From assembly GCA_003254885.1 (NCBI GenBank), contig QANT01003367.1, positions 1 through 24,245 on the forward strand: a DNA stretch of 24,245 nt, written 5' to 3'. The DNA is from Purshia tridentata (lineage: Eukaryota > Streptophyta > Magnoliopsida > Rosales > Rosaceae). Positions 9,740 to 19,585 of this stretch are shown here, piece after piece; position 1 is the stretch's first letter; each line of letters begins with the position of its first letter. The notes under the pieces were generated by a model, which did not search any database, was not told where the DNA came from, and saw only the letters and a list, made by a program, of their open reading frames with translations. Both the position numbers and the translations under genes were made by a program.

Positions 9740-10119
9740 AATTTTTAAAGCTAGAAATACCAATTTCAGTGATATAGAGAAACACTAATTTTGCAGAAAG
9801 AACTCAAAGATACGAAGATATGAAGAAAATATGCAGAACTCTTACAACCCATAATCAACTTAGTATCGATGATCAATTTAGTATCCAAGAATTCGAAGAG
9901 AAAGCAAAACAATCTAATTTTGCTGATCCAAGATTCAATAAATAGAACGAAAAAAATTGTAAAATGCCAAAGATATGCCCAGCTTTTCCAAATAGCACAA
10001 ACGATGTAGAAGGAAAAGACAAGTAGCGTTAAATAAGAACACGAGATTAGATCGCAGAGATGAAGCAAAAGTGAGCCATGGATTGAAGAGCACAAGCTAG
10101 TGTGGGCTCTGATGCCATG
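9740..10119 (-). mobile_element. Remnant of a Copia-type LTR retrotransposon (primer-binding site and leader)
   Basis: Read on the minus strand, TGGCATCAGAGCCC (10104-10117) resembles the initiator-methionine tRNA primer-binding site TGGTATCAGAGC of plant Copia elements. It is preceded immediately by a CA dinucleotide, as at the end of a 5' LTR. What follows (to about 9740) is a T-rich leader without coding sequence. The presumed LTR would lie at 10118 to about 10360, but its far end cannot be fixed. No gag or pol is present, so this is at most a truncated element. Confidence 0.35.
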
Positions 10120-11437
10120 TTTATATCTGGGTTCCACCAAAAAAAGTTTTCTATCTAGCAAAAGGGAAAATCAATCATCCTTATCGAACTCGTCGACAGA
10201 CCAAGAGAGGTTATTATCATCATCATTGGCATATCAAGAACAGATTTACTTGAATTTAACAAGAAAAATTGAATTTAAGTTCACAGCCCTACCCTGCTTT
10301 TGGGGATTTTTGATCCTAATGGTAGTGGGCTGAGGTGAGATATTTTGGTTTTTGTGTTATATGCAGGATGGATTTTACCATTTGAACTAGTTAATCAAAA
10401 AAACTGACATTGAATCTGAACAAGCGAATAGAAAGAAAAAAAAAAAAAAGAATAATTAACAATTGCCCTGCAAGAAATGCTTCATACAATTGATTACTAT
10501 ATATGGATTGCTGTTATGTTTATTTTGAAAAATTTTAACTCCTCACATATAATTTATATTATATTAAAAAATGAATGATATCTTTAATCAAAGCATAAAT
10601 TATGATTTTAATGCTAAAACTTTTTAGATCTTAAATGCAGAAAAACATTATTAGAAAAGTGTTTAAAGTTTTTAAGGTATTCTAACCTTACAAAACACTA
10701 GAATGAGAAGTATAAATCATTTCCCAATTTTGATTCCTAACTTGCTCCGAACATTTTTTTTTTTTGGCCAAATTGTTCCAAACATTGAAATGGAAGTGTT
10801 AAAACCATTACATTGCGGGCTAGGTAGGGAAAGGAATTCAATTCCAATTCCAATTCTAACTTTGCGGTCAAACAAACGGGCCTAAGGTGCCTCATGTATG
10901 TGATTACTTTCGAAATAATTAAAGCACTGAAAAAAAGAAAAAAACTAAAGCATTGCTTGGAGATAAATTTTTTTATTTTTTTTGTTTCAATTGGAAATAA
11001 ATTAACGACTTGTTTAGGAGCACTTTTTGCAAGTGCCAGAAACACATGGATAAACTTAGTATAAGCATTTCGTACACAAGCCTTCCAAATCGCTCCTAAT
11101 TGTTCAAGGGAATTCAATCTTATGACTCATTCTTTACTTCAATTACAACTTTACTAACTTTACAAAATTCTTATAAATTTCTTTTTTAAATGCTTTGCTT
11201 GTGATCAGATATTGTAACTTATTTTTAAATTCTTTTTATCTTTCCTTGCTTTTTCGTATTCAATTTCTCAAGAATCAAGAATATAATTGGTTGCTTTTTC
11301 GTATTCAATTTCTCTCATTTTATTTCTTTTTATTTTCAGTTTCGTTCCATCTAAGAATTGCCATGATGAACAAGCTAGAAGCCTAGAATCATATACTTTT
11401 CTTGACTATTATTTACTTCAAAGATGCCCAGTAAGCC
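10120..11437. other. Intergenic DNA between transposon remnants and the resistance gene
   Basis: It contains the possible LTR at 10118 to about 10360, then AT-rich DNA without genes. At 10832-10882 there are iterated AATTCC words followed by CAAACAAACGGGCC, a MITE-like terminus facing the one at 9472. From 10900 on it is T-rich promoter-proximal DNA of the gene at 11525. A 24-bp direct repeat (11246-11269 and 11291-11314, beginning TTGCTTTTTCG) lies there with a 45-bp period. Confidence 0.5.
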
Positions 11438-11445
11438 TATATAAG
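11438..11445 (+). promoter_or_regulatory. TATA box of the CNL gene
   Basis: TATATAAG is placed 80 bases before the ATG at 11525, predicting a transcript start near 11470 and a leader of about 55 bases rich in CTTCTT words. The ATG has a favourable context (GGCAATGGC). Confidence 0.55.
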
Positions 11446-11524
11446 TATACTGGCAATGAGAATCCATTTTTACAACACCATCTTCTTCTTTAATTCACCT
11501 TTGTTTTTATCCTGAATCAAGGCA

Positions 11525-14500
11525 ATGGCAGAAGGAGTCCTCTTCAACATTGCTGAAGAAATCATTGGAAGGCTAGGCTCCCTTGCTTTCCAAGAGATTG
11601 GATTGCTTTGGGGTGTCAAAGATGATCAGCTCAAAAAGCTTCAGGAGGCAGTTGCCCAAATCCAAGCTGTTCTTCTTGATGCAGAGCAAAAGCAGGCCAA
11701 TAATGAAGTCAAACGCTGGCTCAAAAATCTGGAAGATGTAGTTTATGATGCTGATGACTTGCTGGATGAGATTTATACTGAAGCTCGGCAGAGACAAACG
11801 TTGCCTGGAAATAATAAAATCTCAAACCAGGTATGCATCTTCTTCTCCAGTTCAAATCAGCTTGCTTATTGGTTAAAGATAGGTCATAAGATGAAAAAAA
11901 TTAATGAGAGACTTGATGTGATTGCAACTCTTAGAAACAACTTTAACTTGGTAGAGCGATTTGAAGAGACACCATTTATAATTAAGGAGAGGGAAACTCA
12001 CTCATTTGTCCCTATGGAAAATATTATTGGGAGGGATGAAGATAAAAGGGCAATTATACAACTTTTGATGGATCCCATCTCAAAAGAAAATGAAAATGTA
12101 TCAATAATACCCATAGTTGGATTTGGAGGATTAGGGAAAACTGCACTTGCCCAACTCGTATTCAATGATCAGGTGGTCCAGAAACATTTTGTGCTCAAAA
12201 TGTGGATATGTGTCTCTAATGAATTTGAGTTGCATATACTAGTTAAGAAAATCATTGAATCTACAACTAGTGAAAAAGTTGAAAACCTTCAAATGGATCA
12301 ATTGCAAAATAAGCTTAGGAAAATTATAGATAGAAAGAGATACCTCCTTGTGTTAGATGATGTGTGGAACGAGGATTCTGAAAAATGGCTTAGTTTGAAA
12401 GTCTTGTTGATGGGTGGTGCAAAAGGTAGTAGAATAATAGTAACTACTCGCAGTGAAAAAGTTGCAATGATATCAAACAAAAATAAGTCATACACCTTAA
12501 GGGGTTTGGATGAAAAGCATTCTTGGAATTTATTTAAGCAAATGGCTTTTGGAGATGAAAAAGAGCCAGAGAATTCAACAATTAAGGCCGTTGCACAGAA
12601 GATTGCTAGAAAATGTGGGGGAGTTCCGCTTGTTATAAGGACAATAGGACGAATGTTGCACTCTAAAACTCAAGAAACTGAATGGTTGGCTTTTGAGAAT
12701 ACCAAACTTTCAAAAATAAAGCAAGAAGAAAATAAGATTTTACCAGCACTCAAAATAAGTTATGATGTTCTCCCATCACATTTAAAACATTGTTTTGCTT
12801 ATTGTAGCTTGTTCCCACCTGATTATGAGTTTGATGTTAAGAGATTAATTCAACTCTGGGTGGCACAAGGATTTGTCAAGTCCTCAAGTCAATATGAGTG
12901 CTTGGAAGATGTTGGTTATGAATATCTTCAGGAATTACTTTGGCGATCTTTTTTCCAAGAAGAAATAAAAGATGAGTTTGGTATGATAAGCAAGTGTAAA
13001 ATGCACGATATGATGAATAAACTTGCAATTTCAGTTTCAGGGATGGAAAGCAAGATAATATATCAAAAAAATGAAGAAATTGATTTTGATCAAGAAAAAC
13101 TTCGCCATGTCTCTTTTGATTATACTATTGATTTGTTTGATTGGAAAATTCCAACCCCTTTGCTAAAGGCCCATAAGATACGGACTTTTCTTACATTACG
13201 CCAATTGCAATATAGGTACTTTGTTAATACAGGAGCATTAAGTAGGTCATTATCTAATGCGATTGTTTCAAATTTTAAGGTATTGCGAATGTTGAGTCTC
13301 AGTGCATTAGGAATTGAAGTATTACCAAATTGTGTTGGTAAATTGAAACATCTAAGATATCTTGATCTTAGTTCTAATCCTAGCCTAGAAAAACTCCCGA
13401 ATTGGATAGTTAGACTTTATAATTTGCAAACACTAGATCTCTCAAATTGTGATAGTCTTATGGAACTGCCAAGAGATTTCAAGAAATTGATCAACTTAAG
13501 GCATCTGTTGATCAAGGGCTGTAATAGATTGACTCACATGCCACGTGGGTTGGGTGAATTGGCGTGTCTTGGTACATTGGAGAGATTTGTTGTGAGTAGA
13601 AACAAGAATTCCATTTCTGGGCTTAGTGGTGGGCTTGGTGAACTAAACAGGCTTAACGAATTAAGAGGAGAATTAGAGATTGAAAATTTGAGGCATGGGA
13701 AAGATACAATGTCAGAATCAAGTGCTGCAAATATGAAGGAGAAACAATATCTTCGTTCTTTGTCTTTAATTTGGAAACTGATCAATACGGATGATGAGAA
13801 TGATGAAGTCAGTTTAATTAAACAGTTGGAAGCACTGCAACCTCATTCAAATTTGAAAAAATTGTTTGTGGAAAACTATATGGGTGTGAGGTTTGCGAAT
13901 TGGCTTAATTCTCTAACAAATATTGTTAAAATCAGTTTGTCTCACTGTGATAGATGCCAATCTCTTCCAGCTTTGGATGAATTACCTTACCTTAAGGTTC
14001 TTCATTTGAGATATTTGAAGCATTTGGAGTACGTAACAGACAAGGAAAGGAGCACCATAAGTGATGAGTTTTCAGCTTCGCCAACACCATTCTTTCCCTC
14101 CATAAAGGAACTCCATCTATGGGGTTGCCCAAATCTCAAGGGATGGTGGAGGTTGCCACAACAACAACAGCATCTACCATCATTGCCTTCATTTACTTGT
14201 CTGGCTGAGTTAAATATCTGGGATTGTCCTAGCCTAACTTCCATGCCGTTGTATCCATATCTCGATTTCGAGTTGAGATTGTGGAATACAAGCTTGAAGT
14301 CATTCCAAGAGACAATGATGGTGGTGGAGAGGAGTGAAGATGATGATCATACTAGTAGATGCTCATCCTTCTTGAATGTCCTTGTCCCCTCCTTTGTTTG
14401 TGGAAGAGCATCATCTTCTTCCTTCTCCCCTCTCTCCAAATTGAAATCTTTGCATCTTGATAGAATTGATGACAAGGATATTGCACAAGGGATTGGCAAC

Positions 14501-15400
14501 CTCACATCACTTCAATCGCTTGAACTTAGAAATTGTCCTAATTTGGCATCACTACCAGAAGGGATAGGCAACCTCAGCTCACTTCAACTGCTTTCCATTT
14601 CCAAATTCCCTCAGTTGTCATCCCTGCCTGAAGAGATAGGCAACCTCAGCTCACTTCAACGGCTTTACATTTCCGAATGCCCTCAATTGGCATCCTTGCC
14701 TGAAGAGATAGGCAAACTCAGCTCACTTCAGAACCTTTTAATTTCTGATTGCCCTCAGTTGGCATCACTGCATGAAAAGATAGGCAACCTCAGCTCACTC
14801 CAGCGGCTTTACATTTCCGACTGCCCTAATTTGGCATCACTAACAAAAGGGCTAGGCAACCTCACATCACTTGTGGAGCTTAGAATTGAAAATCTCCCTA
14901 GTTTGGTATCACTGCCTGAAGGGATAGGCAACCTCAAGTCACTTTCAGAGCTTTTTATTTCTGAATGCCCGCAGTTGGCATCACTGCCAGAAGGAATGCG
15001 TCATCTCACCTCTTTACAGGGACTGAAAATCGCCAATTGCTCCATCTTATTAAACACCAGATGCAAGAAAGACACAGGGGAGGACTGGCCTAAGATTTCT
15101 CACATTCCAAACTTTGAAATTTATCGGGATGAACAAGATTCAGAGACAGAGAATGGTGCGTTTATTCTAATGCAAATTCTTGTTCATTTTCTTCCTAGTT
15201 CTTCTTTTGCTTTTTTGTCTATATTCATTTGGAGCACTTTGCTTCTTCACATCAATCTAGGTGTTGGATTACCGGAGGCACATGCACAAAAGATTTGGTC
15301 CTCATTTAAAACTCTAATTCACTGCGAGTGTGCAACAGCAAGTCAACACCAAAGTGGTATTTATATTAACCATATCTCACTTCCTTCAATTACTTCTTAA
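11525..15400 (+). CDS. CC-NB-ARC-LRR disease resistance protein (RGA2/RGA3-like)
   Basis: An intact 1291-codon frame for an intracellular immune receptor that binds ATP/ADP and senses pathogen effectors. Residues 1-130 form the Rx-type coiled-coil domain with an EDVID-like motif (70-82, EDVVYDADDLLDE). NB-ARC motifs follow in order: P-loop GFGGLGKT (199-206, K205), RNBS-A (222-235), kinase 2 LLVLDDVW (274-281; the final W is typical of CNLs), RNBS-B GSRIIVTTR (301-309), GLPL as GGVPL (365-369), RNBS-D CFAYCSLFPPDYEF (423-436) and MHD (493-495). LRRs run from about residue 583 to 1185; the last eight are regular 24-residue units. No stop or frameshift breaks it, so it looks functional. The last 80 or so codons after the GEDWPKISHIP motif are doubtful because an intron-like segment begins at 15156. 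If spliced there and at 15357, the protein would be 1243 residues. Confidence 0.95.
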   Translation: MAEGVLFNIAEEIIGRLGSLAFQEIGLLWGVKDDQLKKLQEAVAQIQAVLLDAEQKQANNEVKRWLKNLEDVVYDADDLLDEIYTEARQRQTLPGNNKISNQVCIFFSSSNQLAYWLKIGHKMKKINERLDVIATLRNNFNLVERFEETPFIIKERETHSFVPMENIIGRDEDKRAIIQLLMDPISKENENVSIIPIVGFGGLGKTALAQLVFNDQVVQKHFVLKMWICVSNEFELHILVKKIIESTTSEKVENLQMDQLQNKLRKIIDRKRYLLVLDDVWNEDSEKWLSLKVLLMGGAKGSRIIVTTRSEKVAMISNKNKSYTLRGLDEKHSWNLFKQMAFGDEKEPENSTIKAVAQKIARKCGGVPLVIRTIGRMLHSKTQETEWLAFENTKLSKIKQEENKILPALKISYDVLPSHLKHCFAYCSLFPPDYEFDVKRLIQLWVAQGFVKSSSQYECLEDVGYEYLQELLWRSFFQEEIKDEFGMISKCKMHDMMNKLAISVSGMESKIIYQKNEEIDFDQEKLRHVSFDYTIDLFDWKIPTPLLKAHKIRTFLTLRQLQYRYFVNTGALSRSLSNAIVSNFKVLRMLSLSALGIEVLPNCVGKLKHLRYLDLSSNPSLEKLPNWIVRLYNLQTLDLSNCDSLMELPRDFKKLINLRHLLIKGCNRLTHMPRGLGELACLGTLERFVVSRNKNSISGLSGGLGELNRLNELRGELEIENLRHGKDTMSESSAANMKEKQYLRSLSLIWKLINTDDENDEVSLIKQLEALQPHSNLKKLFVENYMGVRFANWLNSLTNIVKISLSHCDRCQSLPALDELPYLKVLHLRYLKHLEYVTDKERSTISDEFSASPTPFFPSIKELHLWGCPNLKGWWRLPQQQQHLPSLPSFTCLAELNIWDCPSLTSMPLYPYLDFELRLWNTSLKSFQETMMVVERSEDDDHTSRCSSFLNVLVPSFVCGRASSSSFSPLSKLKSLHLDRIDDKDIAQGIGNLTSLQSLELRNCPNLASLPEGIGNLSSLQLLSISKFPQLSSLPEEIGNLSSLQRLYISECPQLASLPEEIGKLSSLQNLLISDCPQLASLHEKIGNLSSLQRLYISDCPNLASLTKGLGNLTSLVELRIENLPSLVSLPEGIGNLKSLSELFISECPQLASLPEGMRHLTSLQGLKIANCSILLNTRCKKDTGEDWPKISHIPNFEIYRDEQDSETENGAFILMQILVHFLPSSSFAFLSIFIWSTLLLHINLGVGLPEAHAQKIWSSFKTLIHCECATASQHQSGIYINHISLPSITS
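14489..15064 (+). repeat. Eight consecutive 72-bp LRR-coding units
   Basis: Units start at 14489, 14561, 14633, 14705, 14777, 14849, 14921 and 14993, exactly 72 bp apart, with no insertion or deletion. Most begin with a GGNATAGGCAACCTCA-like sequence coding for GIGNLxSLQ. Each encodes one 24-residue LRR ending CPxLASLPE or similar. The third and fourth units are closest. They start at about residue 989 of the receptor, and their high nucleotide similarity implies recent expansion within the gene. Confidence 0.95.
15156..15260 (+). other. In-frame intron-like segment at the 3' end of the CNL gene
   Basis: The 105-nt stretch starts GTGCGT and ends AATCTAG, is T-rich and falls right after the conserved C-terminal tail of the protein. 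Its length is a multiple of three and it contains no in-frame stop. Retained, it encodes a hydrophobic run (residues about 1212-1244) resembling a membrane helix; spliced, the frame continues unchanged. It is a phase-1 intron candidate. Confidence 0.5.
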
Positions 15401-16001
15401 AAAATAGTTTTTTATGTTTGTAATTCATTTTATGCATTAATTTACATATACCTAACTTCTTATATCTTTTATCTTTTTCATTCTGTCCAAAACATAAGTT
15501 GATGATATGATGAATTTGGTTCCTTTGTTTTGTTGGCATAAATAGGATGAAATCTGGCACTTCATGTCATATATCACTACATACGGAGATTATGACAAGA
15601 GATTGAATTTCATAGGAGGTAAATTTCTTCTAAATTCTCCTGCTTGCCTTTTTACTACAGATAGATTAGACAAATTGACAATCTAAAATGTTGTTCATAA
15701 ATAATTAAAGTCATGTTGAATCCTGAGCTGATCATGTGGTTAATTAAATGGGTAAGGTTTGCCGTACGACCACTCCAACTCTGTATTGACAATGATTTTC
15801 AGTTCTCTTTGTTTTTACACCCTTATCGGGAAAAGTAAAAACAAAAAAGAATGAAAATATCTTTCACAGGTTTTTTCATTCCTGCTTGTTATCAGCCGTT
15901 ATTAAATAAATCAGTACCCATCTAACTCTCCATTCTGCCCTGTCTTTTCAGGTAGTCTAAGAATCCAAGCTTTCTGGATCAATATAGATAAGGCGTAGAA
16001 A
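15357..16001 (+). other. Candidate further 3' introns and exons of the CNL transcript
   Basis: A donor GTATTT at 15357 pairs with an acceptor ending AAATAG at 15545. The exon 15546-15618 ends in a good donor (GGAG then GTAAAT), and a strong acceptor (CTGTCTTTTCAG) precedes 15952. Joined at 15357/15546, translation ends at a TGA at 15548-15550, so the later exons would be 3' untranslated. In a different frame, 15546-15618 plus 15952-16001 is open for 40 codons to a TAG. This may be chance or an older coding extension. Confidence 0.35.
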
Positions 16002-16260
16002 CATCAAATATTGGGACAAAGATGATTTAAGAGTTTGTGTTCTTTAAGCTTAGATGATGTTATAGGCATAGCTAGCGTGTTGAACAATTCAACTAGCAAC
16101 AGAATAATTGGTGCGTACTTCATTGCATACAATCATATGAACAACATTCAGTGCTATACTAACATTGTATTCCTTTTGATCCATCTTGTTTCTTATATTA
16201 CTTTCAGACGTACGCAGTGGACAAAGAAGAAAGTCCTAGTGGTGTGAAGGAAGTCATATT
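15976..16260 (+). repeat. Flanking repeat R, left copy
   Basis: Homologous to 20205-20538. Shared words include GTAGAAACATCAAATA, GATTTAAGAGTTTGTG, TTTAAGCTTAGAT, ATAGGCATAGCTA, GAACAATTCAACT, GATCTTGTTTCTTAT-like and a final GCAGTGGACA...GAAGTCAT. An acceptor-like site (TTACTTTCAG, ending at about 16207) precedes a short open stretch, so R probably comes from a transcribed gene: either the 3' end of a resistance gene or the 5' part of the MATE gene. Confidence 0.75.
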
Positions 16261-16543
16261 TATGAATAAAATTCAGATGATAAACCACGGTTATTATATA
16301 CTCTGATTCTCCAATTATGTACTTTGTTGCTATGATATACATTTAAGCTAACCGTCCTAGAAGGGAAGATTGCCAATTTAATATAATAAAAGTAACATAA
16401 TTCATTGTTCAATGGCAATTCAGTGAAAATGAATGATGGTATGCTATTACGCTGGGGCTTCTTGATTTCAGAGTTCATGGTTTCCTTTGTCAAACTGATA
16501 CTTGACTATGACTTTTTGTCTAGCTCCAGTCTATTTGTTGCAG
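16261..16543. other. Spacer between repeat R and MATE copy 1
   Basis: A 283-bp AT-rich spacer. No MATE-like exon could be recognised, although the 5' half of such a gene would be expected here. Those exons are either lost or mutated beyond recognition by eye. Confidence 0.5.
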
Positions 16544-18001
16544 TTGGCCTTATTGTAGTTGTGGAATAGGCAAACAACATTGCCTTGGATCCATTACTCA
16601 TCTTTGTCAGCAATTTGGGCATCAGAGATGCAACTATTGCGCATGTTCTTTCTCAGTGAGTAGTGTCACCCTTGTCATGATATTACTTGCTATTTCTAAT
16701 TCACATTTATAACTTCTATTGAAGTGCCATTCTTCGTACTTTTAATCTTGATATTGATGCATCTTTATCAGGATTAAAGTGTTTATTATTGCACATTTTA
16801 GGTACTTGATAGTGCTGTTCCTCTTCTTAATCTTGACAACAGAAGTTAATCTCTTACCTCCAAGTATAAAAGACTTGCAGTTTGGTCGGTTCTAAAGAAT
16901 GGTAATGAGCTTGAAAGATTTGGATAAATTCAAATTATACATATTTTCTTTGACTGCAACTATTGCACAGCTTAATATTTGGACATACTCATGTACCAAA
17001 CTTTGGATTAGCTTTTTAAATAGGAGTTATTCTGTTGGAACAGTTTTAATATTTATGGAAAATGTATTGTCTAATTAGATGCTGGTAGGATAAAGTTAAT
17101 TACTTAAAGTTGGCTTCGGTTTAATTTTGGTTTGTTGTTTGGGCACAGGTACTCTGCTGTTGGCTAGGGTTTTTGCAGTGACATTCTGTGAGACCTTGGC
17201 AGCATCCCATGGTCCAACTTTCATGTATGCCTTTCAGACTTGCTTGCGGGTCTGTTGGCATCCATCTCTTCATGCTGAGGTTTGGCTGTTGCTGGACAGG
17301 ACATTTACTCTCCATTTAATTTTTCTCTAATTAAAAAAAAAAAAAAAGAATTATGGGGTATGACTTGAAATGCACTTAAAGTGCCTTCTATTTGAATTAT
17401 AGTTAAGCTTGTTTTCCAGATTACACACTTACTACTATGACAACTATTTTAGACAATCTTTGATGTTTAGGTTATTCTAGCAATTGCATTTTCTGCGAAA
17501 AACTATAAAAAGGCAACAGCTGCTGCAAACAGGTTATTATAAGTACTAATTCAGTTTGTACACATACTAATAAAGGCCGCTATTAACCATTCATGACTTG
17601 AAGAACCAAAAGATTTTTCTTTAATTTTGTTCAAGTTCACTTTCGTGAAAACGATCAGAGGCCTTAATTTGTGAAGGAATTTGTTGTGCAGATGAGCTTT
17701 ATCTTTGGTGCGGGGATTGGTCTTGTTGTTGGAGTTGGTTTGTACTTTGGAGCTGGAATCGTTTCTAGAGATGTTAATGTTTGCACCTTCTAATGATTAG
17801 CCTCCCTATATGAATATATAAATAAACTCATCAAAAATCTCAAAATTCTTATTTTTATTGTCATTATTTTATGATGAAAATTATTTAATTAATTTGCTTT
17901 CCCTATTCCATCAGTTTGTTGCAGCTACACAACCAATAAATTCAATATCTTGTGTTTGGTGTGAACTTTGGAGCATCTGACTATGCATGCTCTGCATACT
18001 C
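16544..18001 (+). pseudogene. MATE/DETOXIFICATION transporter pseudogene, copy 1 (DTX42/43-like)
   Basis: Degenerate exons in family order. 16544-16656 (ANNIALDPLLIF...IAHVLSQ) has a TAG at 16567 in place of a coding triplet, and its donor lacks one G. 16802-16901 carries LLPPSIKDLQFGRF and then a one-base deletion giving TAA. 17149-17299 (ARVFAVTFCETLAAS...AFQTCL) has lost five or so residues, one base near its end and its GT donor. 17471-17532 encodes ILAIAFSAKNYKKATAAANR. 17692 to about 17790 carries the next membrane helix and SRDVNV. 17915 to about 18001 (FVAATQPINS) has another frameshift. The motif set matches the citrate/FRD3-like DTX42/43 group. The N-terminal half and last helices are missing. 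It cannot encode a transporter. Confidence 0.9.
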
Positions 18002-18087
18002 CTTGGCAAGTCTATTATAAGACCATTATCCCACTACTGGATGACACTAAAAGTCTTGCTATTAACCAAAATTCTTTATTTCTTCAG

Positions 18088-19585
18088 GTTCTGCTAGTGT
18101 CCTTATTCCTTCTCTCTATTGGCTATGCAAGGGATATTCCGAAGGTTTAAGGATACCAAAACTCCTCTATGGTAGGCCTAGTTTCTGTTTTGATTTGCCA
18201 GCTACTTTTACTTAACCTTCTTCCTTCATTACCTTTCAGCTTAAGTATGGGAGCTGAAAACCAACAAACAAAGCTTAACTGCATATAAGTTAAAGCCTGT
18301 CCAGTAATGGACTACTTTTCTTTCTACTTTTAATTTAAGAGAAATCTTTGTCAAGATTCAAGTGTTAACTTGATATCCTTTTCGGTATTTGATGGCTCTG
18401 AATTCTCTTCCTAATCTTCCCAACAAAAGTTGATCTCTTACCTCCAAGTATTAAAGACTAGCATTTTGGTCGGTTTCTGAAGAATGAGGATAAGCTTGAT
18501 TCCTCCAACTATAGCATAGCTTAATAATTGGACTTACTCATCTACCAAACTTTGGACTAGCCTTTTAATAATAGTTATATGTTCTGTTTGAACAGTTGAA
18601 CTGTTTTCATCTAATGTGGATTGGCTTCTCCTTTGATTCTTTGCTCTAAAATACTTTTTATAATTACGTAAAGTTGACTTTTGTTTAATTTTGCTTTGTG
18701 GCTTAAACACAGGTACTCTGCTATTGGCTAGGGTGATTGCTGTGACCTTCTGTGTGACCTTGGAACTATAGCTGCCTGAGCAACTTGGTCCAACTCCATT
18801 GGCTGCATTTCAGACTTGCTTTCAGATCTGGTTGTCATCATCTTCTTGCTGATGGTTTATCTGTTGCTTGACAGGTAATTTAATTTCCATCTTTTTCTCA
18901 ATTAAAAAAAAAAAGTCACAGTGTAAGACTTAAAAGGCACACAAAGTGCCTGCTCTATGAGTTATAGTTAGCTTGTTTTCAAGGAGATAAGTCATTTTTA
19001 TAGTTATAAATCAATATTTACCATTACAACTATTTTAGGCAATCTTTGTACTATCCTCTGATATTTAGACTGTTCTAGCGTGTGCTTTTGCTCTGAAGGA
19101 TTAGAAAAAGACAACAGCTACTGCAACCAGGGTATTAGTATTACAGATACTAATACAGTTTATACAAATAACAGTAAAGGCTACTATTAAGCATAATCTG
19201 AAGAACTTTTTCTCTAATATATTGCGTTTGAGTTCACGTTTGTCAAAACAATCGGAGGACTTAATTTGTGGAGGAAACTGTTGTGCAGATGCTCTTTATC
19301 CTGGCTGTGGGGCTTGCTCTTGTTATTGAATTGGTTTGTACTTTGGAGGTGGAGTCTTTTTTAAAGATGCACCATATAAAAGATTGGCCTCCGATTATGT
19401 AATGCAAATATATCTAATCTAAAAGCTCAAAATTATTACTGGTACTATTGTTTTATGATAAAAAATACTCAATTAATTTGCTTTCCATCTTCCATCAATT
19501 TTTTGCAGCCACAACCGATAAATTCCCTGTCTTTTGTTCTTGATGGTGTGAATTTTGAGGCATCTGACTTTGCATATGCTGCATA
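18088..19585 (+). pseudogene. MATE/DETOXIFICATION transporter pseudogene, copy 2 (DTX42/43-like)
   Basis: A second degenerate copy, head-to-tail with copy 1. It starts with an exon absent from copy 1 (18088-18171, LAMQGIFRRFKDTKTPLYG motif after a one-base shift). It then lacks the IALDPLLIF exon and resumes at about 18387-18485 (LLPPSIKD then a stop, FGRFLKN intact). It continues at 18713-18874 (ARVIAVTFCVTL, then stops and shifts, LLADGLSVA), 19069 to about 19131 (LACAFALKD, stop), 19289 to about 19372, and 19509 to about 19585 (QPINSLSFVLDGVNFEASDFAYAA, stop). Introns also align with copy 1, for example the poly-A tract after exon 17149-17299. The breaks differ between copies, so both decayed independently after duplication. 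Confidence 0.9.

Noticed and set aside
9766..10161. Minus-strand frame of 131 codons rich in F, L and S
   Set aside because: It lies across the suspected retrotransposon primer-binding site and leader, which is T-rich and merely lacks stops; it resembles no protein family.
12117..12141. Possible miR482/miR2118 target at the P-loop codons
   Set aside because: The location is the usual one, but by eye there are about seven mismatches to a typical family member, too many to claim a site without degradome data.
17127..17330. Plus-strand frame of 67 codons as an independent gene
   Set aside because: It is one exon of MATE pseudogene copy 1 read with its flanking intron bases.
17968..18150. Plus-strand frame of 60 codons as a small membrane protein
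   Set aside because: It fuses the tail of MATE copy 1 to the first exon of copy 2 in a non-native frame.
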